A stretch of DNA of 64,000 nucleotides from Candidatus Nitrosopelagicus sp. (GTDB lineage: Archaea > Thermoproteota > Nitrososphaeria > Nitrososphaerales > Nitrosopumilaceae): assembly GCA_028345195.1 (NCBI GenBank), contig JAOMCX010000002.1, forward strand, positions 1-64,000, read 5' to 3'. Below are positions 26,502-35,257 of the stretch, piece by piece (the stretch's first letter is position 1; each line of letters begins with the position of its first letter). The notes below the pieces were generated by a model that was not told where the DNA came from, did no database searches, and saw only the letters and a program-made list of their open reading frames with translations. The position numbers were made by a program, and so were the translations under genes.

Positions 26502-26797
26502 AAACGAAATAGATTTTTTTTAAAGTCTGAAATTTTATTATTATTGATTTTTAGTCCTTCTTTGGATAACATATGTTTTTTTCTTTCAGAACCATATGCA
26601 TAACCACCTATAGTTCCGTCAGATTTCACAACACGATGACATGGAACAATTACAGGGAATGGATTTTTTTTCATTATTTGTCCTACAACTCGTTGACCAT
26701 TTTTTAGATTAATTGCTTTTGCAAGATCACCATATGTAGTTACATAACCTAGAGGAACTTCTAATAGTTTTTGATAAATTTTTTCCTCTATTTTCAA
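26498..26797 (-). CDS. ogt: Methylated-DNA--protein-cysteine methyltransferase, minimal form
   Basis: Transfers alkyl groups from O6-alkylguanine in DNA to its own Cys. Only 99 residues: the C-terminal DNA-binding domain without the usual N-terminal domain. Active-site VPCHRVV has Cys53, so it is not an ATL-type (Trp) protein. LGYVTTYGDLA and the QRVVGQIMKKNPF Arg-finger helix are present, GGYAYG follows. Its start overlaps the dtdA stop by 4 bases, forming a two-gene quality-control operon. Confidence 0.9.
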   Translation of the reverse strand: MKIEEKIYQKLLEVPLGYVTTYGDLAKAINLKNGQRVVGQIMKKNPFPVIVPCHRVVKSDGTIGGYAYGSERKKHMLSKEGLKINNNKISDFKKNLFRF

Positions 26798-27570
26798 ATT
26801 TTTATAACCTCCAAATTAGTAGTTGATAGAAGATCAATTAGAAGTTGTTTTTGTTTTCCTAAACTTTTCCAATCAAGTAAAGCTGCTTCTGCACCATAAT
26901 TTTGGATAATCAAATGTTCAAAGAGATCAGGATTCAAAAACTCTAATGCGTGTTTTGGCATCACAGTTCCTAAGGCATATTTACCAAAAAGCAATTCTTT
27001 GGTAAATTTTTCAGAATAATGAGTTCCACCAAAACAGATAGCAAAAGGATGTGAATCAAATGGGTTCTCAAGTGTTTCCACTACCAATTTGGCTATAGAT
27101 GAACAAAGAGTTTCATCATTCCATTGTAATTCAGTGGTTCCAACTTCTACAAAGATTGATGGTTTCCTGAGATGAGTAGGTCCATGATGAGTAGCTTCTA
27201 TGGTTATTTGAAAATCTGAAAAAGAATCACGATGATCCCAAAGTTTTTGTAAATATTTTTTCTGTAAGTTGGGATATGGTATTGCTAATTCTTTTGAATT
27301 TCCACCAAATTTAGCTTCACTGAAGTTTCCAGTACTATGACAAGTTAAAGCAAGAGTTCCAGATTCAGCTGCATGTTTTGATAGGAAAATAAATCCATCA
27401 TAATCATATTTTTCATCCAGCCAATCTGCAGAGATAGCAGGAGAATCAATTTCAATTAAATCAAATCTATTTCCACGGTACACATCCCCATCTTTCTCCA
27501 TCTTTTGAGAGATGAATTTGGCCATATTATGGCCTACAGGGTCATTTTTGAAAGCAACCAGTAAATCCAT
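26794..27570 (-). CDS. dtdA: D-aminoacyl-tRNA deacylase, archaeal/plant type
   Basis: Removes D-amino acids mischarged onto tRNA. About 258 residues from ATG 27570 (DLLVAFKNDPVGHNMAKFI), preferred over a GTG 21 nt upstream because the family starts at this strand. IFLSKHAAESGTLALTCHSTGN and the conserved EATHHGPTHLRKPSIFVEVG block are diagnostic of DtdA/GEK1. ICFGGTHYSEKFT is another family motif. Transcribed with ogt; divergent from secE. Confidence 0.93.
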   Translation of the reverse strand: MDLLVAFKNDPVGHNMAKFISQKMEKDGDVYRGNRFDLIEIDSPAISADWLDEKYDYDGFIFLSKHAAESGTLALTCHSTGNFSEAKFGGNSKELAIPYPNLQKKYLQKLWDHRDSFSDFQITIEATHHGPTHLRKPSIFVEVGTTELQWNDETLCSSIAKLVVETLENPFDSHPFAICFGGTHYSEKFTKELLFGKYALGTVMPKHALEFLNPDLFEHLIIQNYGAEAALLDWKSLGKQKQLLIDLLSTTNLEVIKI

Positions 27571-27627
27571 GAATAAAAGATATATTGACACTTTATTATT
27601 TTTCTTTATAATTTGAATCCAAAACTC

Positions 27628-27795
27628 ATGTTCAAGAATATAGTTAACACTATAAAATTAACGAAGAAATCCGACAAGGAGGTTTACAAACAGCACCTCA
27701 GATTAGTCTTGTTTGGCTTTGCTACAGTAGGACTGTTAGGATTTGGAATTCAATTCATATTCGCAACGATTTCACCAGGAATGATATTCAAATAG
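27628..27795 (+). CDS. secE: Preprotein translocase subunit SecE/Sec61 gamma
   Basis: 55 residues from ATG 27628 (FKNIVNTIKLTKKSDKEVYKQ), chosen over TTG 27613, which lies too close to the TATA-like TTTATAA (27605-27611). An amphipathic N-terminal helix is followed by one membrane helix (LVLFGFATVGLLGFGIQFIFA). Partner of SecY. Spt5/NusG follows 9 nt later, the usual archaeal order. Confidence 0.85.
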   Translation: MFKNIVNTIKLTKKSDKEVYKQHLRLVLFGFATVGLLGFGIQFIFATISPGMIFK

Positions 27796-27804
27796 AGAGA
27801 TAAA

Positions 27805-28260
27805 ATGTCAGAAGTATCTAATTCCCACCTATTCGCACTCAGAACTACCGGAGGTCAAGAAAAAGTCGTTTTAAGACAACTTGAAGCAAAGATGAGAAGT
27901 GGCGAACTAGAGGTCCAATCAGTTCTAATTGTTGAAAATCTAAAAGGATATGTTGTAATTGAAGCAAATGATCCTCAAGTGATGTTTATGGCAACACAAG
28001 GATTACGACATGTGAAAGGACAATTAAGAGGAGAATTAGAGTTTAGTGAAATAGAAAATTATCTCGTGAAAAAATCTACAGTTTCAGAATTAGCAGTTGA
28101 CGGTACAGTTGAAGTAATTGGCGGACCGTTCAAAGGAATGAAAGCTACAATTACAAGAGTTGATCATGATAAAGAAGAAGCTACAGTAATTTTGTTAGAT
28201 GCACCATATCAATTACCAGTAACAGTAGATGCAAACTATCTAAAGCCGGTTGCATCATAG
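27805..28260 (+). CDS. spt5: Transcription elongation factor Spt5/NusG
   Basis: Binds the RNA polymerase clamp. 151 residues: NGN domain (FALRTTGGQEKVVLRQLEAK ... GLRHVKGQLRGELEF) and C-terminal KOW domain (VDGTVEVIGGPFKGMKATITRVDHDKEEATV). In the secE-spt5-L11 group typical of archaea. Confidence 0.94.
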   Translation: MSEVSNSHLFALRTTGGQEKVVLRQLEAKMRSGELEVQSVLIVENLKGYVVIEANDPQVMFMATQGLRHVKGQLRGELEFSEIENYLVKKSTVSELAVDGTVEVIGGPFKGMKATITRVDHDKEEATVILLDAPYQLPVTVDANYLKPVAS

Positions 28261-28296
28261 GAAGGAATAAATCATTAAAAAAAATACAGATTTCAA

Positions 28297-28782
28297 ATGG
28301 GCGACAAACAAACAATTTCAGCACAAGTAACAGGAGGAGAAGCTTCTGCAGGTCCGCCATTAGGTCCAGCACTTGGTCCGTTAGGAGTAAACATTATGGA
28401 AGTCATTAACAAAATTAATGAGAAAACAGGTGACTTCAAAGGAATGAAAGTTCCAGTTACAGTTAGTGTCGATACGGATACCAAAGAATGGGATATTGAA
28501 GTTGGAATCCCATCAGCTTCAGCACTTATACTAAAAGAAGCAAACATAACAAAAGGTTCAGGTACAGCAGGTACGGAATGGGTTGCAGACATTGGAATGG
28601 ATGCAGTAGTTAAAGTTGCTAATGTTAAACTTGAAACATCATATGCATCAGAAATAAAATCAGTCGCAAAACAGATTATCGGTACATGTCAATGTTTAGG
28701 TATTAAAGTAGAAGGCAAAACACCAAAAGAAATTACTATCGAAGTTAATGATGGTAAATGGGATGCAAAATTAGTTAACTAG
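28297..28782 (+). CDS. rpl11: 50S ribosomal protein L11
   Basis: 161 residues. GGEASAGPPLGPALGPLGVNI is the highly conserved N-terminal rRNA-mimicking proline loop, IPSASALILKEANI ends the N domain, and IIGTCQCLGIKVEGKTPKEI is in the 23S-binding C domain. It is followed not by L1 but by a convergent Lrp-family gene that overlaps it by 8 bp. Confidence 0.96.
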   Translation: MGDKQTISAQVTGGEASAGPPLGPALGPLGVNIMEVINKINEKTGDFKGMKVPVTVSVDTDTKEWDIEVGIPSASALILKEANITKGSGTAGTEWVADIGMDAVVKVANVKLETSYASEIKSVAKQIIGTCQCLGIKVEGKTPKEITIEVNDGKWDAKLVN

Positions 28783-29230
28783 ATAGATACATCGGAGATT
28801 TTTCAGTTCTTTCTAATTCAACAAATGTTTCAGTATTCTGAATTCCATCAATTTTGCCTATCTTATCAACTACAATACTATGCAATTGTTCCAAATCTTC
28901 TGCTAAAGCACCAACCATTAAGTCAAATCTTCCTGTAACCTCAATGATTCTATCAATTTCTGCAATTTCTAGTAAATTTTCATGGATTTCTGTTTTAAAT
29001 TTAGGATCTCTATTAATTCCAACATATGCTTTTACACCAAACCCCAATTGATTTTCATCAATATCAATAGTGAATTTCTTTATCATCTTCTTTTTTATCA
29101 GTCTCTTTATTCGACTATACAAAACAGATGCATTGATGTTTAGTTTTTTTGCTAAAAGTGGAATAGAGATACTTCCATCTTTTTTCAGTTCAGATAATAA
29201 TTTTAGATCTAAATCATCAACTTTAGCCAT
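28775..29230 (-). CDS. Lrp/AsnC-family transcriptional regulator
   Basis: 151 residues. N-terminal winged HTH (DLDLKLLSELKKDGSISIPLLAKKLNINASVLYSRIKRL) and C-terminal RAM/AsnC ligand-binding domain (YVGINRDPKFKTEIHENLLEIAEIDRIIEVTGRFDLM). A local regulator, target unknown. It is wedged between L11 and L1, which are normally adjacent, and it is divergent from L1. A perfect 17-base palindrome in the divergent gap is a candidate operator. Confidence 0.9.
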   Translation of the reverse strand: MAKVDDLDLKLLSELKKDGSISIPLLAKKLNINASVLYSRIKRLIKKKMIKKFTIDIDENQLGFGVKAYVGINRDPKFKTEIHENLLEIAEIDRIIEVTGRFDLMVGALAEDLEQLHSIVVDKIGKIDGIQNTETFVELERTEKSPMYLSS

Positions 29231-29284
29231 TTCTTAAAATAAGTAAATTATAGTAGTAAATGTAAGTTTTGGCATAATAAATCA

Positions 29285-29301
29285 AAATTTTACTAAAATT
29301 T
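29285..29301. promoter_or_regulatory. Perfect palindrome in the lrp-rpl1 gap, possible operator
   Basis: AAATTTTA-C-TAAAATTT, eight-base arms around one base, 55 nt before the lrp start and 88 nt before the L1 start. Lrp proteins bind AT-rich palindromes as dimers or octamers and often autoregulate, so it is a plausible site. In AT-rich DNA a chance occurrence is not excluded. Confidence 0.4.
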
Positions 29302-29388
29302 AGAAAAAGATGTAGCAATTTTAGAAAAATGATGTAATCATAAATAATTACTCTAAACGATAATAAGTGAGAGATTGAGGTTTTTGAC

Positions 29389-30045
29389 ATGGTAAACGAG
29401 TCTGAAATAGTTACATTAATCCAAGAAGCAAAGAAAAGTGAAAAAGAACGTAAGTTTAAAGAATCACTAGAACTTTACATCACTCTAAAAGATATAGATG
29501 TGAAAAAAGGATTTGCGTTCAATGAAGTAATTCAGCTACCAAATCAAATGTCAAAACCAGCAGCAATTTGTGTAATGGCGGAAGGTGATATGGGACTAAA
29601 AGCAAAGGATGCAAAAGCAGATGAAGTTTTAGATAACGATAGTGTGACTAAATTAGCAGAAGACAAAAGAGCTTCCAGAAAATTAATCAACAAATATGAT
29701 TTCTTTTTGGCAGATACAAAACTAATGCCTGTAGTAGGTAAATCATTAGGACAGCTTTTGGGACCTAGAGGAAAAATGCCAACACCAGTTCCATTTAATG
29801 CACCTATTGAATCATTTCTAAGTAGATTCAAGACTTCAATTAGAGTTAGAGTAAAAAATTCACTTTCAATCTCATGTAAAATAGGAGATACTACAATGGA
29901 TGAACATCAAGTAGCCGCAAATGCAATGGCAGTAATTAATAATTTAAAAACTAAATTTCCAAATGGAGATAAAAATATCAGAAAATATATGGTTAAAACA
30001 ACTATGGGTAAAGCAGCAAAATTAGTGCACAAGGTGACAAAGTAA
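29389..30045 (+). CDS. rpl1: 50S ribosomal protein L1
   Basis: 218 residues; binds the L1 stalk of 23S rRNA. KYDFFLADTKLMPVVGKSLGQLLGPRGKMPTPVP is the conserved uL1 signature. NSLSISCKIGDTTMDEHQVAANA follows. A TATA-like CATAAATAATTA about 45 nt upstream and a GAGG motif suggest a short leader, unlike the leaderless neighbours. P0 begins 1 nt after its stop. Confidence 0.95.
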   Translation: MVNESEIVTLIQEAKKSEKERKFKESLELYITLKDIDVKKGFAFNEVIQLPNQMSKPAAICVMAEGDMGLKAKDAKADEVLDNDSVTKLAEDKRASRKLINKYDFFLADTKLMPVVGKSLGQLLGPRGKMPTPVPFNAPIESFLSRFKTSIRVRVKNSLSISCKIGDTTMDEHQVAANAMAVINNLKTKFPNGDKNIRKYMVKTTMGKAAKLVHKVTK

Positions 30046-30046
30046 C

Positions 30047-30913
30047 ATGCACGAGAATAGGACTACATATCCAAAAAAGAAAGCACAGATGTATCAACAA
30101 TTACAAGAGCTTCCAAAAAAATATAGCGTGATGGCACTTGTTAGAATGGAAAAAGTTAGAGGTTCACAATTATTACCATTAAGAAAAAAACTTCAGGGCG
30201 AAGTTGAAGTTGTCAGTATCAAAGATAAAGTTGCAAAACTTGCCTTTGCTAAAGCTGGAGTTACCGGTGTAGATAAATTATCTGAAAAAGTGACAGGTCA
30301 ATGTGTCTTTATGTTTACAAACATGTCACCATTCAAACTTAACGTTCTACTAGGAAAAAACAAAGTTATGCTATTTGCAAGAGGCGGAGATACTGCAAGC
30401 ATGGATGTTGTAATTCCGCCAAAAAATACGGGAATTGCACCAGGACCAATGTTAACTGACTTTAAAGAAAATGGAATTGCTACAAAGATTGACCAAGGTA
30501 CAATCTGGATTATGAAAGAAACAGTGCCTGTAAAGAAAGGAGAACCAATCTCTGAAAAACTTGCTGGACTTTTAACTAAATTAGACATTAAAGCAATTGA
30601 AGCGGGTATAGTTTTGAATGCTGCGTTAGAAGAAGGTTTAGTCTATCAACAAGAAGAGATGATTATTGATGTTGATAAATTCAGAAATGATTTGGCCCAA
30701 GCACACCAACAAGCAATCTCACTTTCAATTGAGGCGGCATATATCACTGCAGATAACATTGAACAAGTATTGGCAAAGGCAGCACAATCTGCACGTTCTG
30801 TTTCAACTGAAGCAGGATATCTAACTGAAGATACCAAAGAACAAATATTACAAAAGGCACACGGTCAAGCACAAGGCGTAGCCTCAAAAGCAAAAGATTA
30901 CTCACCAGCATAA
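30047..30913 (+). CDS. rpl10: 50S ribosomal protein L10/P0 lacking the usual C-terminal peptide
   Basis: 288 residues. The N-terminal L10 domain includes RGSQLLPLRKKLQGEV and a P0-specific insertion (VIPPKNTGIAPGPMLTDFKENGI ... KETVPVKKGEPI). The C-terminal part is made of helical spine segments (SIEAAYITADNIEQVLAKAAQ, STEAGYLTEDTKEQILQKA) that bind L12 dimers. The protein ends in SKAKDYSPA and lacks the acidic hinge and terminal LFG-type peptide seen in many archaeal P0 proteins. No frameshift is apparent near the end. Confidence 0.93.
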   Translation: MHENRTTYPKKKAQMYQQLQELPKKYSVMALVRMEKVRGSQLLPLRKKLQGEVEVVSIKDKVAKLAFAKAGVTGVDKLSEKVTGQCVFMFTNMSPFKLNVLLGKNKVMLFARGGDTASMDVVIPPKNTGIAPGPMLTDFKENGIATKIDQGTIWIMKETVPVKKGEPISEKLAGLLTKLDIKAIEAGIVLNAALEEGLVYQQEEMIIDVDKFRNDLAQAHQQAISLSIEAAYITADNIEQVLAKAAQSARSVSTEAGYLTEDTKEQILQKAHGQAQGVASKAKDYSPA

Positions 30914-30914
30914 A

Positions 30915-31550
30915 TTAACTACTTTTTACTTTTGGTAAATTCCAGTTATACTTCATTGCAACCATTCTAAGTCCAGTAGCGAGTAATAATCCAGAAATTG
31001 TTCCAGCATAGACATCATTTGTAAAAAATATCACTAAATAGAATACAGAAGCACCCAAAAAACTAGCAGAAGCATACAGCTCCTTTACAAATACTATAGG
31101 AGTTTGACTAACGAATACATCGCGAAGTATTCCACCACCGATTGCGGTAAGCATGCCTGATAGTACAATAACAAGGAAGTTCATTCCAAACATGTTATAG
31201 GCAAAAGTAGCACCAATTACGGTGAAAACACCAAGTCCAATAGCATCAAATTTTAGAAATACATTCCAATGTTTTTTCATTTTAGAGTGTAAGAGGAAGA
31301 TTATGATTGCAGATGCAACTGTAATTATGACATATGAAGGATCAATTAGAGAGTTAGGAAGAGATTTTCCAAGTATAACATCACGTATTGTCCCACCTGC
31401 AACACCAGTTATTGTTGCAAGAATTATTATTCCAACAATGTCTGCTTTGTGTTCAATAGCCTTGAATGCACCAGTTACAGCAAATGCCATCGTACCGAAT
31501 AGATCTAAAACATAAATGAAAAACTCAATTGACAAAGTAGAATCTGCCAA
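30915..31550 (-). CDS. TRIC/UPF0126-family cation channel-like membrane protein
   Basis: 211 residues, about seven hydrophobic helices in two homologous halves. Each half carries the family glycine/arginine motif: GGTIRDVILG in the first, GGGILRDVFV in the second. This is the prokaryotic TRIC (UPF0126, YadS-like) layout, a K+-permeable channel family; the physiological role is not known. It separates P0 from L12. One base separates it from the P0 stop. Confidence 0.88.
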   Translation of the reverse strand: MADSTLSIEFFIYVLDLFGTMAFAVTGAFKAIEHKADIVGIIILATITGVAGGTIRDVILGKSLPNSLIDPSYVIITVASAIIIFLLHSKMKKHWNVFLKFDAIGLGVFTVIGATFAYNMFGMNFLVIVLSGMLTAIGGGILRDVFVSQTPIVFVKELYASASFLGASVFYLVIFFTNDVYAGTISGLLLATGLRMVAMKYNWNLPKVKSS

Positions 31551-31605
31551 GATAATTAGAATAAAAAATAGTTACTAATAACGTTAAGAAAGTTCTGGGC
31601 TTAAT

Positions 31606-31917
31606 TTAGCCGAATAGAGAGGATAAACCTTCCATTGCTGCTTCTTCCTGTTTTTCACTTGGTGGCTCTGCTTTCTTTTCTTTCTTGTCGTCGCCACCTG
31701 CTGCTGCGTCTGCTGCCGGTGCTGCGGCTGCTGCAACTGCTACAGGTGCTGCTTTAATAGCCTCTTCAATGTTAACATCAGCCAATGATGCTACAAGTGC
31801 TTTGACTTGTGCTTCGTTAACTTCTGCGCCAGTTGCTTTAACTACGCTTGCAACGTTTGCTTCGTTGACTTCTTTCTCTAGTTTGTGCAACATTAAGGCA
31901 GCGTAAACATATTCCAT
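31606..31917 (-). CDS. rpl12: 50S ribosomal protein L12/P1
   Basis: 103-residue stalk protein from ATG 31917 ([21 protein letters not shown]), the invariant archaeal start; a longer in-frame start at 31992 is not family-like. The helical dimerisation domain is followed by an Ala-rich hinge, an acidic/Lys region ([13 protein letters not shown]) and the C-terminal EGLSSLFG that recruits translation factors. It is on the strand opposite to L1-P0, with the TRIC gene between, instead of being the last gene of the L11-L1-P0-L12 operon. A TTTTTATTA TATA-like box lies about 30 nt upstream. Confidence 0.94.
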   Translation of the reverse strand: MEYVYAALMLHKLEKEVNEANVASVVKATGAEVNEAQVKALVASLADVNIEEAIKAAPVAVAAAAAPAADAAAGGDDKKEKKAEPPSEKQEEAAMEGLSSLFG

Positions 31918-31964
31918 GTACGAAAAAGCCGTTAGGCATAATAAAAAGCTATCAAAAATTGTCT

Positions 31965-32480
31965 TTAGATCAGGATCTTTAGGCTTCGACAAACAGAATA
32001 GAGATTTTTCTTTAATTCCTTATCATAAAGATTCTCCATTTTCTGTTTTAGGATTCTTCTGGCATGTTCTTGTTCTGGACCTTCTGGAAGAGATAGTACA
32101 TTATTGATTAATTCAGATAATGATTCTCTGATCCAACCATCAAAAATAGTGAAGACTTTTTTTGAGATGAATTCAACCTTGTCAGAGCCAATATCCAAGA
32201 CTTCGGTAAAATTTTCATATTCAATTCTATAGATTAATGCAAAAATACAATTTTCAGAGGTAGGATTAGTAAGAATCTCTTTTGAGCGTGGACCAGCTTT
32301 TCCTTGAGAAACTTTATTTTTTAATCCAACAGGATTTACAAAGAAACCATTTACGCCAATTTTATTTCCATCAACACCGGTAACGGTTCCAAATATGATA
32401 TTGTTATAATCACCATCGTCTTTTCTTGAAGTAAATACAAAATCTCCCTCTTTTACTTCACCCTTTTTTCTTCCGAACAT
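31965..32480 (-). CDS. Conserved hypothetical protein
   Basis: 171 residues, not recognised. The N-terminal 70 residues look beta-rich and SH3-like ([39 protein letters not shown]), the remainder is helical and charged ([25 protein letters not shown]). No membrane segment. It is 47 nt upstream of L12 on the same strand and divergent from alaS. Long intact frame; likely real. Confidence 0.6.
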   Translation of the reverse strand: MFGRKKGEVKEGDFVFTSRKDDGDYNNIIFGTVTGVDGNKIGVNGFFVNPVGLKNKVSQGKAGPRSKEILTNPTSENCIFALIYRIEYENFTEVLDIGSDKVEFISKKVFTIFDGWIRESLSELINNVLSLPEGPEQEHARRILKQKMENLYDKELKKNLYSVCRSLKILI

Positions 32481-32554
32481 GAAATGTTTCTACATTTTTC
32501 TATATTTAACGGTTGAATCGACAGTCCTTAATATCGGCACTAGGTCAAAAATTA

Positions 32555-35248
32555 GTGAATAAAAAAGAGATTCTTGAGAAATTTTCAGCAGACCCGCAGA
32601 GGTACTACAACGTTAATCTTTTCGAAGATCAGGGATTTGAACGAAAATCATGTAAAAAATGTAATAGATATTTCTGGACTTTAGATTCAGAAAGAGACAA
32701 TTGCCCAGAATGTTCTGATGATATGTATTCATTCATCGGAGATCCGCCGACATCAAAGAGATTTGACTATACACAATCATGGAAAGAAGTTGAATCTTTT
32801 TTTGTAAAAAATAATCACACATCAATAAATCGTTATCCAGTTGTGTGTAGATGGCGAGATGATCTTTATTTTACAATTGCATCAATTGTTGATTTCCAAA
32901 GAGTAATGGGAAGTAAAGTTGTATTTGAGTTTCCTGCAAACCCACTGATAGTTCCACAGACATGTTTAAGATTCAAAGATTTAGAAAATGTCGGAGTAAC
33001 TGGTAGACACTTTTCATCATTTTGTATGATTGGTCAACATAGCATTCCAAATGATAATGGTTATTGGAAAGATGAATGTGTTAATTTAGATTTTAATTTA
33101 CTAACACAACAATTTGGAATTGATAAAAAAGAAATTACATTTGTAGAAGACGTTTGGGAAGGAGGAGGTTCTTTTGGTTCGTCATTAGAATATTTTGTAA
33201 GAGGTTTAGAACTTGGTAATGCAGTGTTTACAGAATTTCAAGGTGATCTTTCAAATTACAAAACACTTGATCAAAGAATTATCGATATGGGTGCAGGTCT
33301 TGAAAGATTTGCATGGATTACAATGGGAACACCTACAGCGTACGATTGCTGCTTTGGACCAATCACAAAAAAATTAATTGAGCAAGCAGGAATAGACACA
33401 AACTCCTCAGTACTTACCCCATATTTCACCGAAATAGCAAAGAATTTGGAATTATATGAAGACTTGACACAAGTAAGGAAAAATGCCATCAAAACAACTG
33501 GATTAACAGATGAACAGATTAATCGTATTATTACTCCGCTAGAAGGAATTTACCTAATAATTGACCACATCAGAACACTAATCTTTGCAATTTCAGATGG
33601 AGCACTTCCTAGTAATGTTGGAGGAGGATACAATCTTCGAATAATGTTGAGAAGAATTGTTTCAACTATGGACAGATTGAAGCTAAAATTTGATTTAGAT
33701 GAGATAATCGACATACAAATAGATTATTTAAAAAATACATATCCAGAATTAGAAAAAACTAGAGAAGATGTAAAAGAGATAATATCAATTGAAACAGGAA
33801 GATATGATAGCTCAAAACAAAGAATGCAAAAAATTGTTAGTAAATTAAACAATGAACCAAAAGTTGAAGATTTGATAACGCTTTACGAATCAGATGGAGT
33901 CACACCAGAATATCTTAAAGAAATGAAGGTAATATCAGAGATTCCATCGTCATTTTATTCCAAACTTTCTGATTTACATCAATCAAAAAAACAAAAGGAA
34001 CAAGTAAACTTACCATTAGAAGGAATTCCAGATACAGAACTACTATTCTATAATGAAGATCCAAGAGAGTTCGATGCAAAGGTTTTGAAATCATTTGAAA
34101 ATTTTGTTGTTTTAGATAAAACAGCGTTTTATGCAAGAGGAGGAGGTCAAGAACCAGATCATGGAAAAATTTCTGGTCAGGAGATAGTAGACATTACAAA
34201 ACATGGAAACATTGTTGTTCATGAAATTAAAGGAGAAATTCCAAAAGAGGGAGACAAAGTTACTTGTGTAGTAGATGCAAAAAGACGAGATGGAATTACA
34301 AAAAATCATACAAGTACACACATCATCAATACTTCAGCAAGAAGTGTTCTAGGTTCATGGGTATGGCAACACTCTGCATTCAAAGAAGAAGACCATGCAA
34401 GACTTGACATCACACATCATTCAGCATTAACTGATGAGGATGTAACAAAAATTGAAGATGTAGCTAATTCCATTATTGAAAAAGCTATACCAGTGAAAAT
34501 AGAAAATTTTGATCGTGGTACTGCCGAACAAAAATATGGATTTAGAATTTATCAGGGAGGAGTTGTGCCTGTAAAATCAGTTAGAATTGTGTCAATAGGC
34601 GATTTAGACATAGAAGCTTGTGGAGGAACACATGTAGCAAATACATCAGATATTGAACAGATTAAGATTACAAGAACAAAAAGAATTCAAGATGGAGTTG
34701 TAAGAATTGAATTTGTGTCAGGAGATGGTGCAAAGGATTTTGTGAAAAAGAAGAAACAAGATTCAGAAAATAAGGAGAAAGAAGAAAAGCTAAAAGAACA
34801 AGAAAAAGAAAAAAGATTAGAACAAAGACAAATTGCTAAAGAAAGAATACCAATCATAGCTAAATCACTATTAGAATGTAAACAAGGAACCACAACAATT
34901 GATGAAATTATAATTGAGATAGCAGAATCTGGAAAAGCTAATTTTTGTTATTCAGACAGTAATAATTATGATGATGTTTTTCATATTGGATTAGGAGAAG
35001 TGTTATGCAAATCTGATCCTAAGATGGTTTATTGTGGATTATTTGAACAAGGAGAAAAAATTAGAGCTATAGTTTATGCCGGAGATGAGATATCAAAAGA
35101 AAAGAGTGCAGGCGATATTGTAAAGAGTATTTCCCAGATTTTAGGCGGTGCAGGAGGAGGAAGTGCCAAATTTGCTCAAGGTGGAGGAACCGACAAATCA
35201 AAGAAAGAAGATGCAATTAAAAATGCGAAGTCCATGATTATCGAATAG
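32555..35248 (+). CDS. alaS: Alanyl-tRNA synthetase, archaeal type
   Basis: Charges tRNA-Ala. The start is placed at GTG 32555 (NKKEILEKFSADPQRYYNV), where archaeal AlaRS normally begins, with an AGGT ribosome-binding-like site before it; a TTG at 32513 would add 14 residues. Zn-binding CKKCNRYFW and CPECSDD precede the catalytic core (motif WRDDLYFTIASIVDFQRVMGS). The editing domain has NHTSTHIIN and the Zn ligands of CGGTHV. Near the C-terminus is a highly charged Lys/Glu coiled coil, then the glycine-rich C-Ala end AGGGSAKFAQGGG. About 897 residues. Confidence 0.95.
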   Translation: MNKKEILEKFSADPQRYYNVNLFEDQGFERKSCKKCNRYFWTLDSERDNCPECSDDMYSFIGDPPTSKRFDYTQSWKEVESFFVKNNHTSINRYPVVCRWRDDLYFTIASIVDFQRVMGSKVVFEFPANPLIVPQTCLRFKDLENVGVTGRHFSSFCMIGQHSIPNDNGYWKDECVNLDFNLLTQQFGIDKKEITFVEDVWEGGGSFGSSLEYFVRGLELGNAVFTEFQGDLSNYKTLDQRIIDMGAGLERFAWITMGTPTAYDCCFGPITKKLIEQAGIDTNSSVLTPYFTEIAKNLELYEDLTQVRKNAIKTTGLTDEQINRIITPLEGIYLIIDHIRTLIFAISDGALPSNVGGGYNLRIMLRRIVSTMDRLKLKFDLDEIIDIQIDYLKNTYPELEKTREDVKEIISIETGRYDSSKQRMQKIVSKLNNEPKVEDLITLYESDGVTPEYLKEMKVISEIPSSFYSKLSDLHQSKKQKEQVNLPLEGIPDTELLFYNEDPREFDAKVLKSFENFVVLDKTAFYARGGGQEPDHGKISGQEIVDITKHGNIVVHEIKGEIPKEGDKVTCVVDAKRRDGITKNHTSTHIINTSARSVLGSWVWQHSAFKEEDHARLDITHHSALTDEDVTKIEDVANSIIEKAIPVKIENFDRGTAEQKYGFRIYQGGVVPVKSVRIVSIGDLDIEACGGTHVANTSDIEQIKITRTKRIQDGVVRIEFVSGDGAKDFVKKKKQDSENKEKEEKLKEQEKEKRLEQRQIAKERIPIIAKSLLECKQGTTTIDEIIIEIAESGKANFCYSDSNNYDDVFHIGLGEVLCKSDPKMVYCGLFEQGEKIRAIVYAGDEISKEKSAGDIVKSISQILGGAGGGSAKFAQGGGTDKSKKEDAIKNAKSMIIE

Positions 35249-35257
35249 GTAAACAAG

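Noticed and set aside
31918-31992. Longer L12 start at 31992
   Set aside because: The added 25 residues are not L12-like, run into the upstream gene, and bypass the invariant start at 31917.
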